DNA from: a virus
Virus record (IMG/VR): IMGVR_UViG_3300025128_000346
Coordinates: 1 to 23,442 of that record
Length of the DNA: 23,442 nucleotides
Direction: 5' to 3' (one strand)
A program made the position numbers and the translations under genes. The notes under the pieces were generated by a model, which did not search any database, had not been told where the DNA came from, and saw only the letters and a program-made list of their open reading frames with translations. Numbering within the stretch: position 1 is the first letter of the stretch; every line of letters begins with the position of its first letter. Shown here piece after piece: positions 1 to 5,035 of this stretch.

Positions 1-314
1 GACTTATAATTGCCAGAAAACGTATATATGTTCTCTGCAACGCCATTTTCCCCTAATATCTGCGCATTTTTCTGCTTACATACAAAACTACCGCATATTG
101 TTCGCACACACTTACGTTTTTCTTTAGAGTTGGGGACTGTAATGTAGTATACTTTAAGGATTTGCACTACATAATGGTCATCTGTGTAAACCCAATCACC
201 TTCATTAGCCTTACGCCAGTCAGGTTTAGGTGTTAATGCACCCTGAAAGGCACAAAACTCTTCATGACTATCATATAGCCTGTGTTCTACACCTTTTATC
301 TTTTTGATTTCCAT
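1..314 (-). CDS. Partial protein, possible small terminase subunit (runs off left edge)
   Basis: Reading leftward from an ATG at 314, the frame stays open for 104 codons to the window edge, so the C-terminus is missing. The visible part begins MEIKKIKGVEHRLYDSHEEF and contains a compact segment around residues 36-56 (GDWVYTDDHYVVQILKV) followed by a Cys-containing segment (RTICGSFVCKQ). I recall a similar 'DWV.TDD...QVLK' N-terminal domain in small terminase subunits of uncultured marine phages, but this is memory, not a search. No Shine-Dalgarno sequence is visible upstream. A -10-like TATATT (326-321 on this strand) would start the transcript at the A of the ATG, giving a leaderless message. 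Position at the end of the minus-strand block next to a gene-free region would suit terS. The open frame is well supported; the function is tentative. Confidence 0.55.
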   Translation of the reverse strand, partial: MEIKKIKGVEHRLYDSHEEFCAFQGALTPKPDWRKANEGDWVYTDDHYVVQILKVYYITVPNSKEKRKCVRTICGSFVCKQKNAQILGENGVAENIYTFSGNYK

Positions 315-343
315 TAAAATAATATACATTCAATTAATTATTA

Positions 344-372
344 TTGCATACAATATTTATTTTTAGTAATAT
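344..372 (+). promoter_or_regulatory. Candidate sigma70-like promoter for the plus-strand noncoding transcript
   Basis: A -35-like TTGCAT (344-349) and a -10-like TAATAT (367-372) are separated by exactly 17 bases. Transcription would start near 379-382, at the first hairpin of the structured region. The same geometry occurs at 1994-2022 and 5423-5451. The -10 match is only fair, so this is an inference. Confidence 0.4.
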
Positions 373-378
373 TACTGC

Positions 379-445
379 GCTATATGGGTTGGTTAGACAC
401 TTCTAGCGTATAGCGCACAACAATTGACTACTAGAAGGGGATTAG
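379..445 (+). repeat. Repeat module 1 (GCTATATGGG ... AAGGGGATTAG)
   Basis: GCTATATGGG at 379-388 is followed 56 bases later by AAGGGGATTAG at 435-445. The same two words in the same order recur at 528-578. The module also carries CTTCTAG/CTAGAAG arms (400-406 and 431-437). The exact word matches are seen directly; shared ancestry of the modules is inferred. Confidence 0.6.
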
Positions 446-527
446 TTACACAGTCAGAAGCAAGTCGAAGGTAATTGAGCTAGTAACAGAAAAGATTACC
501 CTACCATAATAAACAGGCTCCGAAACA

Positions 528-578
528 GCTATATGGGAATTGAGACTAATCTCTTTGTATTTATTATAAGGGGATTAG
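528..578 (+). repeat. Repeat module 2 (GCTATATGGG ... AAGGGGATTAG), plus a 12-bp direct repeat
   Basis: This is the second copy of the two words, at 528-537 and 568-578. Its left part also belongs to a 12-bp direct repeat, AAACAGCTATAT, found at 523-534 and 603-614. Between the words lies CTAATCTCTT (546-555), complementary to the right word allowing two G-U pairs, so the module folds as a hairpin. Confidence 0.6.
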
Positions 579-684
579 ATAGTCTCTACCCAAAACTCAC
601 CAAAACAGCTATATTAAACTATAGTAAGAAAAAAAATAGTAAACTTTTAAAAATAGTATTAGAATGTGTGTGACTGTTGTTTTA

Positions 685-699
685 CCTGCCCCCACCCCG
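685..699. other. C-rich island, possible cohesive-end (cos) or packaging element
   Basis: CCTGCCCCCACCCCG contains a single A and no run of T, and sits inside very AT-rich noncoding DNA. It lies upstream of the leftward gene that may encode the small terminase subunit, the usual place for cos. A G-rich tract on the minus strand or part of a structured RNA are alternatives. The composition is seen directly; the function is inference. Confidence 0.3.
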
Positions 700-798
700 T
701 TAAAAACCTGTGGTACCCTCGTAGTTAGGTTGAAAATTCTGTAAAAAATCCATCATTATAATAGTTAGCTAGAATTTTATAATTGTTTAGTAAAAGAC

Positions 799-829
799 AA
801 GCCCCAACCATTACGTCGGGGCTTTTTTT
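799..829 (+). terminator. Rho-independent terminator
   Basis: AAGCCCC (799-805) pairs perfectly with GGGGCTT (818-824) across a 12-nt loop and runs into seven T residues (823-829). The orientation is plus, so it would end the noncoding transcript of 376-798. The T run is poor in the minus direction, so minus-strand transcription of 862-1911 may pass through. Confidence 0.85.
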
Positions 830-861
830 GTGGGGTTGTTGTGGGCTTTGTATAGTGCGAA

Positions 862-1176
862 CTATGGAAGTCTATATAGTATATCACCTGTGTATTTATC
901 TACAATAATATTATCCTTAAACTCGGATATTTGTTTTGGTGTTTGCACATACCATACCCAACCCTTTTGATATACTAAGTAATTTAATTTATATAAATCT
1001 GAAGCTTGGTTCATTCTACGCTTAGTAGTTGGCGTACTCCAACCGCCACTATTTAATATTACATATCTATCATTAACTACTTGTACAACTGCGGTATTAT
1101 GAAACGTCACTATTAGTCTAGACTGTTCTGTTTCCATTGGTACATTTGCTATGGTTGTTCTATGTGTTCCTATCAT
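862..1176 (-). CDS. Conserved small phage protein (104 aa), function unknown
   Basis: A 104-residue soluble protein with no signal peptide or membrane segment. It begins MIGTHRTTIANV and has a central pattern, VVNDRYVILNSGGW followed by TKRRMNQASDLYKL, ending in a Tyr/Trp-rich stretch (VYQKGWVWYVQT). I recognise this pattern (an 'LnSGGW...TTK.RMNQAS' core) as a widespread uncharacterised protein of marine phages, including cyanophages; no activity is known to me. The start is supported by AAGGGAG about ten bases upstream of the ATG. It is the last of four small minus-strand genes reading away from the divergent control region. Confidence 0.85.
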   Translation of the reverse strand: MIGTHRTTIANVPMETEQSRLIVTFHNTAVVQVVNDRYVILNSGGWSTPTTKRRMNQASDLYKLNYLVYQKGWVWYVQTPKQISEFKDNIIVDKYTGDILYRLP

Positions 1177-1222
1177 TTTTATATACTCCCTTTTGTTATA
1201 CTCTTTATTTATAAGTTATCTA

Positions 1223-1381
1223 TTAATATTCTATTGATTCTTCGCCTAAGTTGTCAAATAAACATGCTTTCGCACATTCTTCATCATTACAGATATACAT
1301 ATCACTTATACCTGTAATTCTACTAACTGCGGGGTCTTCGCAATAATGGCACAATATTAAGCCTGTTTCGTCTTCATACAT
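1223..1381 (-). CDS. Small zinc-ribbon-like protein (52 aa)
   Basis: A 52-codon ORF starting at an ATG (1381-1379) with a good AAGGAG site about nine bases upstream. The protein has the spacing C-H-Y-C near residues 11-14 and C (31), C (36), C (40) further on, so it may bind zinc. The first residues are MYEDETGLILCHYC. Its start directly abuts the stop of the upstream gene (1383), as expected within an operon. Function is unknown; a small treble-clef or zinc-ribbon adaptor is possible. Confidence 0.7.
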   Translation of the reverse strand: MYEDETGLILCHYCEDPAVSRITGISDMYICNDEECAKACLFDNLGEESIEY

Positions 1382-1382
1382 A

Positions 1383-1649
1383 TTATTTATCTCCTTTTAT
1401 TGATTCTTTTAGCATATCAAGTCTTTTTAATACATCTCCATATGCTCCAATACTACCGTCTATGCTTTTTATTTCTAGGTCTATATGGTACGCGTCAACG
1501 TGTACAACTTCACCTCTTAAGTTGAATACCTTAATTACGTCAACGTCTAACTGTTCACGCTTTTTATATTTACTTTTTAATAATGTTTCTAGTGCGTTTA
1601 CATCATCTTGAATACGGTTTATAACTGCTTGTAATTTTCTCTTATTCAT
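1383..1649 (-). CDS. Hypothetical early protein (88 aa)
   Basis: An 88-residue protein with a basic, helical N-terminus (KRKLQAVINRIQDDVNALETLLKSKYKKR) that is probably coiled-coil, a short beta-like centre (GEVVHVDAYHIDLEIKS) and a helical C-terminus. Its ATG follows a GGAAG site. It belongs to the leftward early cluster. I do not recognise the family. The helix-strand-helix layout would suit a small DNA- or protein-binding factor, but nothing in the sequence proves this. Confidence 0.7.
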   Translation of the reverse strand: MNKRKLQAVINRIQDDVNALETLLKSKYKKREQLDVDVIKVFNLRGEVVHVDAYHIDLEIKSIDGSIGAYGDVLKRLDMLKESIKGDK

Positions 1650-1653
1650 ATTA

Positions 1654-1911
1654 TTACTTCCTTCCTAATATAATAGCGTGTAAGGTTTCCAACTGTTTTA
1701 AAATACTTTGAGTGTTACCACTTAAACCAAAATAATTTTTAACCGACTTTAACGTCCAATTACGATTTGGTTTAATGCCTTTAGTGAATAATTTTACACC
1801 ACCAATAGAAGTTATTAAGTTATATATACCTATTTGATTATTATTATTTAAGTCTGCCAAAAACTTGCAATCCTCATTCATATTTATTTTTACTTGTTTT
1901 TTCTGATTCAT
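1654..1911 (-). CDS. Hypothetical early protein (85 aa), first gene of the leftward cluster
   Basis: The frame opens at 1971, but I place the start at 1911 (MNQKKQVKINMNEDCKFL), because AAAGGAAG lies just upstream of it while the longer form lacks a binding site and begins in the AT-rich control region. The 85-residue protein has a hydrophobic middle (QIGIYNLITSIGGVKLF) and a basic C-terminal half containing NYFGLSGNTQSILKQLETL, which could be a DNA-binding helix pair. Codons 10-60 bases from the start are Asn-rich. No family is recognised. As first gene next to the divergent promoters, a regulatory role is possible. Confidence 0.65.
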   Translation of the reverse strand: MNQKKQVKINMNEDCKFLADLNNNNQIGIYNLITSIGGVKLFTKGIKPNRNWTLKSVKNYFGLSGNTQSILKQLETLHAIILGRK

Positions 1912-1975
1912 ATTACTACTTCCTTTTATTTGTTTTAGTTCGCAATAATAATATAATACTTTTTTATACATTAAC

Positions 1976-2004
1976 CTAATAAATATATATATGTTGTTTA
2001 TTAG
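1976..2004. promoter_or_regulatory. Dyad operator candidate over the rightward early promoter
   Basis: CTAATAAA (1976-1983) and TTTATTAG (1997-2004) form a perfect 8-bp inverted repeat with a 13-base spacer. The right arm covers most of the -35 hexamer of the rightward promoter, so a bound repressor would block it. The symmetry is seen directly; binding is inferred. Confidence 0.4.
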
Positions 2005-2022
2005 TTATATATATGATATATT
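1994..2022 (+). promoter_or_regulatory. Rightward early promoter
   Basis: TTGTTT (1994-1999), 17 bases, then TATATT (2017-2022), a close sigma70-type match. The start point would lie near 2028-2030, giving a leader of about 50 bases before the ATG at 2081. This promoter lies inside the upstream extension of that reading frame, which rules out the ATG at 1991 as the main start. Confidence 0.65.
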
Positions 2023-2080
2023 ATTAAGTGTTTTCAAGCACAATAACACGAAAAAACAACAAAAAGAAAGCGAACTTATC

Positions 2081-2533
2081 ATGGAAAATAAAATAGTAAG
2101 AGAGTGTGTTCAAGGTCTTATAAATGACAGTAAAATAGTAGATAAACTATCTAAACTACTTGATTGTCATCGTACAGAACTTGAAGAAAAAATAGTAGCA
2201 TTACAAGGAAATACTAATAATAATATATCCCTAGATATTATGAAGTCTTTACTAAATACAGTAAAAGATTTACAGTACAAAGTAGAGAGTGCAGAAAGCT
2301 ATGCAGATGAAGCTAAAAGTCAAGCAGATTATGCAATGGACGAGGCGTCAGAAGCAGGTCACGAGTGCGATATGGTAATAGAGTCAATAGAAGATATGAT
2401 GTCTAATATGGAAGAAGAAGTAGAAGAAGCACAAGAGGATGTAGACAACCATCAGAAGCAAATAGAAGAAACACAAAAAGAGATAGATAACAGTAACCAA
2501 TACACAAAAGTAACAGTAGATACAAACAAATAA
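2081..2533 (+). CDS. Acidic coiled-coil early protein (150 aa)
   Basis: I start this gene at 2081 (MENKIVRECVQGL). An in-frame ATG at 1991 lies upstream of the promoter's own start point. The protein is strongly acidic (36 Asp/Glu against 15 Lys/Arg). Residues 57 onward form a long helix with Ala/heptad character (ESAESYADEAKSQADYAMDE) and a Glu-rich segment, ending in a polar Asn/Thr tail. It is the only gene between a good promoter and a strong terminator, so it is probably made early and in quantity. No family is recognised. A DNA-mimic or host-takeover role would fit the charge and position but is only inferred. Confidence 0.75.
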   Translation: MENKIVRECVQGLINDSKIVDKLSKLLDCHRTELEEKIVALQGNTNNNISLDIMKSLLNTVKDLQYKVESAESYADEAKSQADYAMDEASEAGHECDMVIESIEDMMSNMEEEVEEAQEDVDNHQKQIEETQKEIDNSNQYTKVTVDTNK

Positions 2534-2550
2534 ATAAGAGAGGACTAAAG

Positions 2551-2580
2551 ACCTAGCTATTAATTTAGCTAGGTTTTTTT
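2551..2580 (+). terminator. Rho-independent terminator after the acidic coiled-coil gene
   Basis: ACCTAGCTA (2551-2559) and TAGCTAGGT (2566-2574) form a perfect 9-bp stem with a 6-base loop, followed by seven T residues. The next ORF starts only nine bases beyond, with no visible promoter, so some read-through is likely. Confidence 0.85.
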
Positions 2581-2588
2581 ATATCAAT

Positions 2589-2753
2589 ATGAATAAGAAA
2601 ATAAAAGAGCAAGAGATTAAAAACTTAAAAGAAGCAAAAGAAAAAGGCGAAGTATATATTAGCCCTGAAATTGTAACACCAATTAGAATTGAAGAGTTAT
2701 TTTTAAAAGCATTACAACAAAGTATAGCAGAAGATAAAAGAAAAGGAAAGTAA
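2589..2753 (+). CDS. Small hypothetical protein (54 aa)
   Basis: A 54-residue, highly charged protein: a Lys/Glu helix in residues 1-20, then a short segment (EVYISPEIVTPIRIEELFLK) and a basic tail. The ATG sits nine bases after a terminator T-tract with no ribosome binding site, so translation may be weak or depend on read-through transcripts. The coding call rests on the uninterrupted frame and tight spacing: its stop is followed one base later by the next ATG. Confidence 0.5.
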   Translation: MNKKIKEQEIKNLKEAKEKGEVYISPEIVTPIRIEELFLKALQQSIAEDKRKGK

Positions 2754-2754
2754 T

Positions 2755-2880
2755 ATGGAAAAGAAAGAAACAAAAAAAGATGTATTTGGATTTGAAAAAG
2801 CTATCAATTTTGAGGCTATAAATAATCTAAGCATAGAAGACTTAAGGAAATTAGAAAAAGTCCTTAAAAACATAAAATAA
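2755..2880 (+). CDS. Small hypothetical protein (41 aa)
   Basis: A 41-residue, Lys-rich protein starting MEKKETKKDVFGFEKAINFE, with a C-terminal helix (SIEDLRKLEKVLKNI). An AAAGGAAAG site precedes the ATG, and the ATG follows the previous stop by one base. No family is recognised. Confidence 0.55.
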   Translation: MEKKETKKDVFGFEKAINFEAINNLSIEDLRKLEKVLKNIK

Positions 2881-2887
2881 TGTCGAA

Positions 2888-2913
2888 ATACCTACAATCT
2901 AAATTGTGGGTAT
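2888..2913 (+). promoter_or_regulatory. 11-bp RNA hairpin in a short intergenic leader
   Basis: ATACCTACAAT (2888-2898) pairs with ATTGTGGGTAT (2903-2913) around a CTAA loop, with one G-U pair valid only in plus-strand RNA. No T-tract follows, so it is not a terminator. It lies between the stop at 2880 and the likely start at 2976. Confidence 0.5.
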
Positions 2914-2975
2914 ATAGTACAGAGTGGTTATCTGTATTACTGATGAGACAAACCAAGAAAGAAAAAGGAAAAAAT

Positions 2976-3236
2976 ATGTTAAAGAAAAGAAAAGTTATTG
3001 ATGGCGATTGTGCAACAGAATATAGATGTGAATATGGTTGTGGTAGAGACGCAACAGAAACAGAAATATCAGAAACACCTTATGGTAATTATATATGTGG
3101 GGAGATTGAATGTTGGAATGATTTTATGTTGTGCGAAGTTTGGTCTCCACTTGATGTAGAAGAAGAAGAGTGTGAATGTTGTGATGATTGTGAAGAAGAA
3201 ATAGAAGAATGTTATTGTGAAAAGGGGGAAGAATAG
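2976..3236 (+). CDS. Cysteine-rich acidic protein, possible zinc binder (86 aa)
   Basis: I place the start at 2976 (MLKKRKVIDGD), preceded by AAAGGA. The frame is also open from an ATG at 2880, but that extension has no binding site and contains a stable hairpin. The protein has about a dozen cysteines: C10, then CEYGC near residues 16-20, two around residues 39-43, and a Glu/Cys tail (EECECCDDCEEE). The first four look like a zinc knuckle. The acidic Cys tail could bind metal or be oxidation-sensitive. It overlaps no neighbour and is followed by another acidic gene. The family is unknown to me. Confidence 0.65.
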   Translation: MLKKRKVIDGDCATEYRCEYGCGRDATETEISETPYGNYICGEIECWNDFMLCEVWSPLDVEEEECECCDDCEEEIEECYCEKGEE

Positions 3237-3237
3237 T

Positions 3238-3537
3238 ATGAAAGTAACAATTAATTTTGATGGATTTGAAAGAGCGTTTCAAAGATATGGAAGAGGCGAA
3301 CAATTTTCATATGAGGGTTTACAAGCATTATTTGAATGGTTGGAAGACATAGAATCAGATATGGGAGAAGAACAAGAACTTGATGTGATTGGCCTTTGTT
3401 GTGAATTTGCAGAATTTGAAAACTTAAAAGAGTTTCAAGATGATTACGGAACGGATTACGAATCTATTGAAGATATAGAAAACGATACAATGGTAATACC
3501 AATTAACAAAGAATCATTTATTATACAACAGTTTTAA
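3238..3537 (+). CDS. Conserved acidic phage protein (99 aa), function unknown
   Basis: The ATG at 3238 is favoured over an in-frame GTG at 3217, because AAGGGGGAAG lies directly upstream of the ATG. The protein starts MKVTINFDGFERAFQRYGR and has an acidic centre (ALFEWLEDIESDMGEEQELD) followed by a conserved-looking DVIGLCCEFAEFENLKEF and an acidic tail. I recall this 'ALFeyLe..e...gee.eLDVIalCC.f.E' pattern from small uncharacterised proteins in many phages of different hosts. It is soluble, with no membrane segment. The acidity would suit a DNA mimic, but no function is established to my knowledge. Confidence 0.8.
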   Translation: MKVTINFDGFERAFQRYGRGEQFSYEGLQALFEWLEDIESDMGEEQELDVIGLCCEFAEFENLKEFQDDYGTDYESIEDIENDTMVIPINKESFIIQQF

Positions 3538-3552
3538 AGGGGGGAAAATAAT

Positions 3553-3732
3553 ATGAAAAGAAGATTTAAATACTTAACCAATAGACAATTAATAAATAGA
3601 ATAAATGATAGATTTGCAAAAGGTTTAAATGATGATGATGAAGTCTATGAATTATTTGAAAGAAAAAGACAACAAGGATTTAGAGTTATAATTGGATATG
3701 ATACATATGATATTGTAGAAAGGGGTAAATAA
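3553..3732 (+). CDS. Small basic protein (59 aa)
   Basis: A 59-residue protein with a basic N-terminus (MKRRFKYLTNRQLINRIND) and an aromatic C-terminus (VIIGYDTYDIVERGK). AAGGGGGGAAAA precedes the ATG. It is co-directional with its neighbours and one base from the next gene. The family is not recognised. Confidence 0.65.
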   Translation: MKRRFKYLTNRQLINRINDRFAKGLNDDDEVYELFERKRQQGFRVIIGYDTYDIVERGK

Positions 3733-3733
3733 T

Positions 3734-3898
3734 ATGATAATAGAAGACTATTACACAAAAGATGAGATTGATTATATTTGTATGTATTACGGGCAAATAC
3801 CCGAAAATTTAACATACAATATGAAAGTTATGTTAGTAGAAAAATTAGAGAATGAAATTGTTAGTAAAGTAGAGAAAATACAGGAAGGAATGTCATAG
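3734..3898 (+). CDS. Small acidic protein (54 aa)
   Basis: A 54-residue protein beginning MIIEDYYTKDEIDYICMYYG with a helical C-terminal half (VMLVEKLENEIVSKVEKIQE). An AAGGGG site lies upstream, inside the end of the previous gene. Its TAG stop is immediately followed by the next ATG. The family is unknown. Confidence 0.65.
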   Translation: MIIEDYYTKDEIDYICMYYGQIPENLTYNMKVMLVEKLENEIVSKVEKIQEGMS

Positions 3899-4027
3899 AT
3901 GAGTAAAAGAAAAAAAGAAGAGTTTAGTATGGTAGAATATGCAAATAGCTTATTCGACTTTCATAAAACAATAGACTTATCAAAAGTAAAACCAAAAGAA
4001 AAGAAAAGAAAAAGGAGTAAAAAGTGA
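3899..4027 (+). CDS. Small highly basic protein (42 aa)
   Basis: A 42-residue protein with Lys/Arg runs at both ends and a short hydrophobic/aromatic middle (MVEYANSLFDFHKTIDL). Its ATG abuts the previous stop, and AGGAAGGA lies upstream. The charge suggests nucleic-acid contact, but this is inference. Confidence 0.55.
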   Translation: MSKRKKEEFSMVEYANSLFDFHKTIDLSKVKPKEKKRKRSKK

Positions 4028-4179
4028 AAAAGAAAACCTTTAAGCTTGTAACAAAAAGAAAAAACCCTCAAGATGAACTAGATATATTTACCGCATGGCT
4101 ATATTGTTGCCCAGTTAAATGGGAAAAGCTAGATGGTGAGCATACTTATTTCTTTGATAAGGAGGACAATAATGAGTGA
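4024..4179 (+). CDS. Small hypothetical protein with GTG start (51 aa)
   Basis: Starts at a GTG sharing a four-base GTGA overlap with the previous stop, with AAAGGAG upstream. The 51-residue product is basic at the N-terminus (KKKTFKLVTKRKN) and has an aromatic/Cys centre (DIFTAWLYCCPVKWEKLDG). Its end overlaps the next gene by eight bases. The family is not recognised. Confidence 0.6.
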   Translation: MKKKTFKLVTKRKNPQDELDIFTAWLYCCPVKWEKLDGEHTYFFDKEDNNE

Positions 4180-4291
4180 TGTTACATATGAAGCTATGTA
4201 TGCAATAGATTTAATTATAACAATAATACTAAAAGTAATAGGCATATTGTGCTTATGTCTTTGGGTGATATTAAGAAAAGGAGAAAAGTAG
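4172..4291 (+). CDS. Single-pass membrane micropeptide (39 aa)
   Basis: A 39-residue peptide with a short polar N-terminus (MSDVTYEAMY), one hydrophobic segment spanning roughly residues 11-34 that includes two Cys, and a basic tail (RKGEK), so the C-terminus should face the cytoplasm. The ribosome binding site AAGGAGG is the best in this cluster and lies inside the upstream gene. The stop abuts the next ATG. Size and topology are compatible with a holin-like, antiholin or host-modulating peptide, but early-operon position argues against a simple lysis role. Confidence 0.65.
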   Translation: MSDVTYEAMYAIDLIITIILKVIGILCLCLWVILRKGEK

Positions 4292-4483
4292 ATGAGCATA
4301 AATGAAATATCGAAATGGCTAAAAGAGAGTGGTTTAGTAGCTATGTCGGGCGAAGACCTAGAACTAGTCAAAGATTATATAGATGATAAATGTATAATAA
4401 TAATACCGAAAAAATACTATAAAAGCGCTAGTCTTGATATGGGTACATCACATATCGAAGAAGCGCAGAAAAGGAGAAAGTAA
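4292..4483 (+). CDS. Small hypothetical protein (63 aa)
   Basis: A 63-residue protein starting MSINEISKWLKESGLVAMSG, with AAAGGAG upstream. A short beta-like stretch (DDKCIIIIPKKYY) lies in the middle and a basic tail at the end. The ATG abuts the previous stop and the last base is shared with the next start (TAATG). No family is recognised. Confidence 0.65.
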   Translation: MSINEISKWLKESGLVAMSGEDLELVKDYIDDKCIIIIPKKYYKSASLDMGTSHIEEAQKRRK

Positions 4484-4626
4484 TGGAGTATAAGTCAATA
4501 CAAATACCTATAACAGAAGAAGATATAAGAATGTTCCAGGAGTTAGTACATCATGGTAGAGAACCATTTATGTGGACATTTGATGGAGTAGATGTTGAGT
4601 TTATCAAAGAAGAAGAGGAGGAATAA
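4483..4626 (+). CDS. Small acidic protein (47 aa)
   Basis: A 47-residue protein beginning MEYKSIQIPITEEDIRMFQE and ending in five Glu. Start and stop both overlap neighbours as TAATG, indicating translational coupling. The family is unknown. Confidence 0.6.
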   Translation: MEYKSIQIPITEEDIRMFQELVHHGREPFMWTFDGVDVEFIKEEEEE

Positions 4627-4835
4627 TGGAAAAAGCAATAGGTTTATACGAATATGACTATTCTATAATGGTAGTTGCAGACACCTTAAAGGAGCGTGGC
4701 AATAAATACGAATCATACGAAGAAATGTATGATGACGCCACAATGGTTTATGAAGGTTGGGTTAGGTCAGATTCAAGCTTTGAAGTTGATTGGCTGACAT
4801 CATTAAATAAATATATAGAAAGGAGTGGGAAATGA
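4626..4835 (+). CDS. Small hypothetical protein (69 aa)
   Basis: A 69-residue acidic protein (MEKAIGLYEYDYSIMVVADT...), helical and soluble, with a Trp-containing C-terminal half (YEGWVRSDSSFEVDWLTSL). The GAGGAGG run of the upstream Glu tail doubles as its ribosome binding site. It overlaps the next gene by four bases. The family is not recognised. Confidence 0.65.
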   Translation: MEKAIGLYEYDYSIMVVADTLKERGNKYESYEEMYDDATMVYEGWVRSDSSFEVDWLTSLNKYIERSGK

Positions 4836-5035
4836 GAAAACCCGATTACGCAGAAATGCGAAACATGCTATCTTTTAGAGAAGCAGAAGACATGACACAT
4901 AGGGACATACAAGAAATATTATTATTTGGTACTAAACCATATTCAGAATTACCCGATGATGAGATTTTTGATATGTTTATAGCGACATTTGGTACAGCTT
5001 ATATACCTAAGAAAAAAGTAAAGGAGGATAAATGA
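4832..5035 (+). CDS. Small hypothetical protein (67 aa)
   Basis: A 67-residue protein, MRKPDYAEMRNMLSFREAED..., with acidic helices and a basic C-terminus (IPKKKVKEDK). It starts in an ATGA overlap with AAAGGAG upstream and ends in another ATGA overlap. The family is unknown. Confidence 0.65.
   Translation: MRKPDYAEMRNMLSFREAEDMTHRDIQEILLFGTKPYSELPDDEIFDMFIATFGTAYIPKKKVKEDK

Larger units (their letters stand above)
376..829 (+). ncRNA. Candidate structured noncoding RNA (about 450 nt) ending in a terminator
   Basis: No credible ORF is present on either strand. A promoter-like element lies just upstream and a strong intrinsic terminator closes the region, both in plus orientation. Pairings visible: a perfect 9-bp stem TGCGCTATA (376-384) with TATAGCGCA (409-417); CTTCTAG (400-406), inside that loop, with CTAGAAG (431-437), which makes an H-type pseudoknot topology; TGACT (425-429) with AGTCA (452-456); GGTAAT (470-475) with ATTACC (495-500); GAGACTA (542-548) with TAGTCTC (580-586). 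CTAATCTCTT (546-555) can pair with either copy of AGGGGATTAG (436-445 or 569-578), using two G-U pairs. Two diverged modules each carry GCTATATGGG then AAGGGGATTAG. It is not a tRNA, tmRNA or RNase P RNA that I can recognise. A packaging or replication site made of repeats is an alternative. Confidence 0.4.

Noticed and set aside
379-614. CRISPR array
   Set aside because: Only two diverged repeat copies with unequal spacing. The Cas4-like nuclease is in a recombination operon with no other cas gene.
376-620. Group I intron (GAGACTA/TAGTCTC as P7-like R/S pair, P3-like helix 436-445/546-555)
   Set aside because: The right half lacks the AAGATATAGTC signature and spacing, and flanking genes are on the other strand, so there are no exons to join.
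1991-2080. Upstream extension of the acidic coiled-coil gene to an ATG at 1991
   Set aside because: A strong promoter lies inside it, so the main transcript starts downstream of that ATG.
2880-2975. Upstream extension of the Cys-rich gene to the ATG at 2880
   Set aside because: No ribosome binding site, hairpin within it, and composition unlike the rest. The start at 2976 has AAAGGA. Not excluded, since it forms TAATG with the previous stop.
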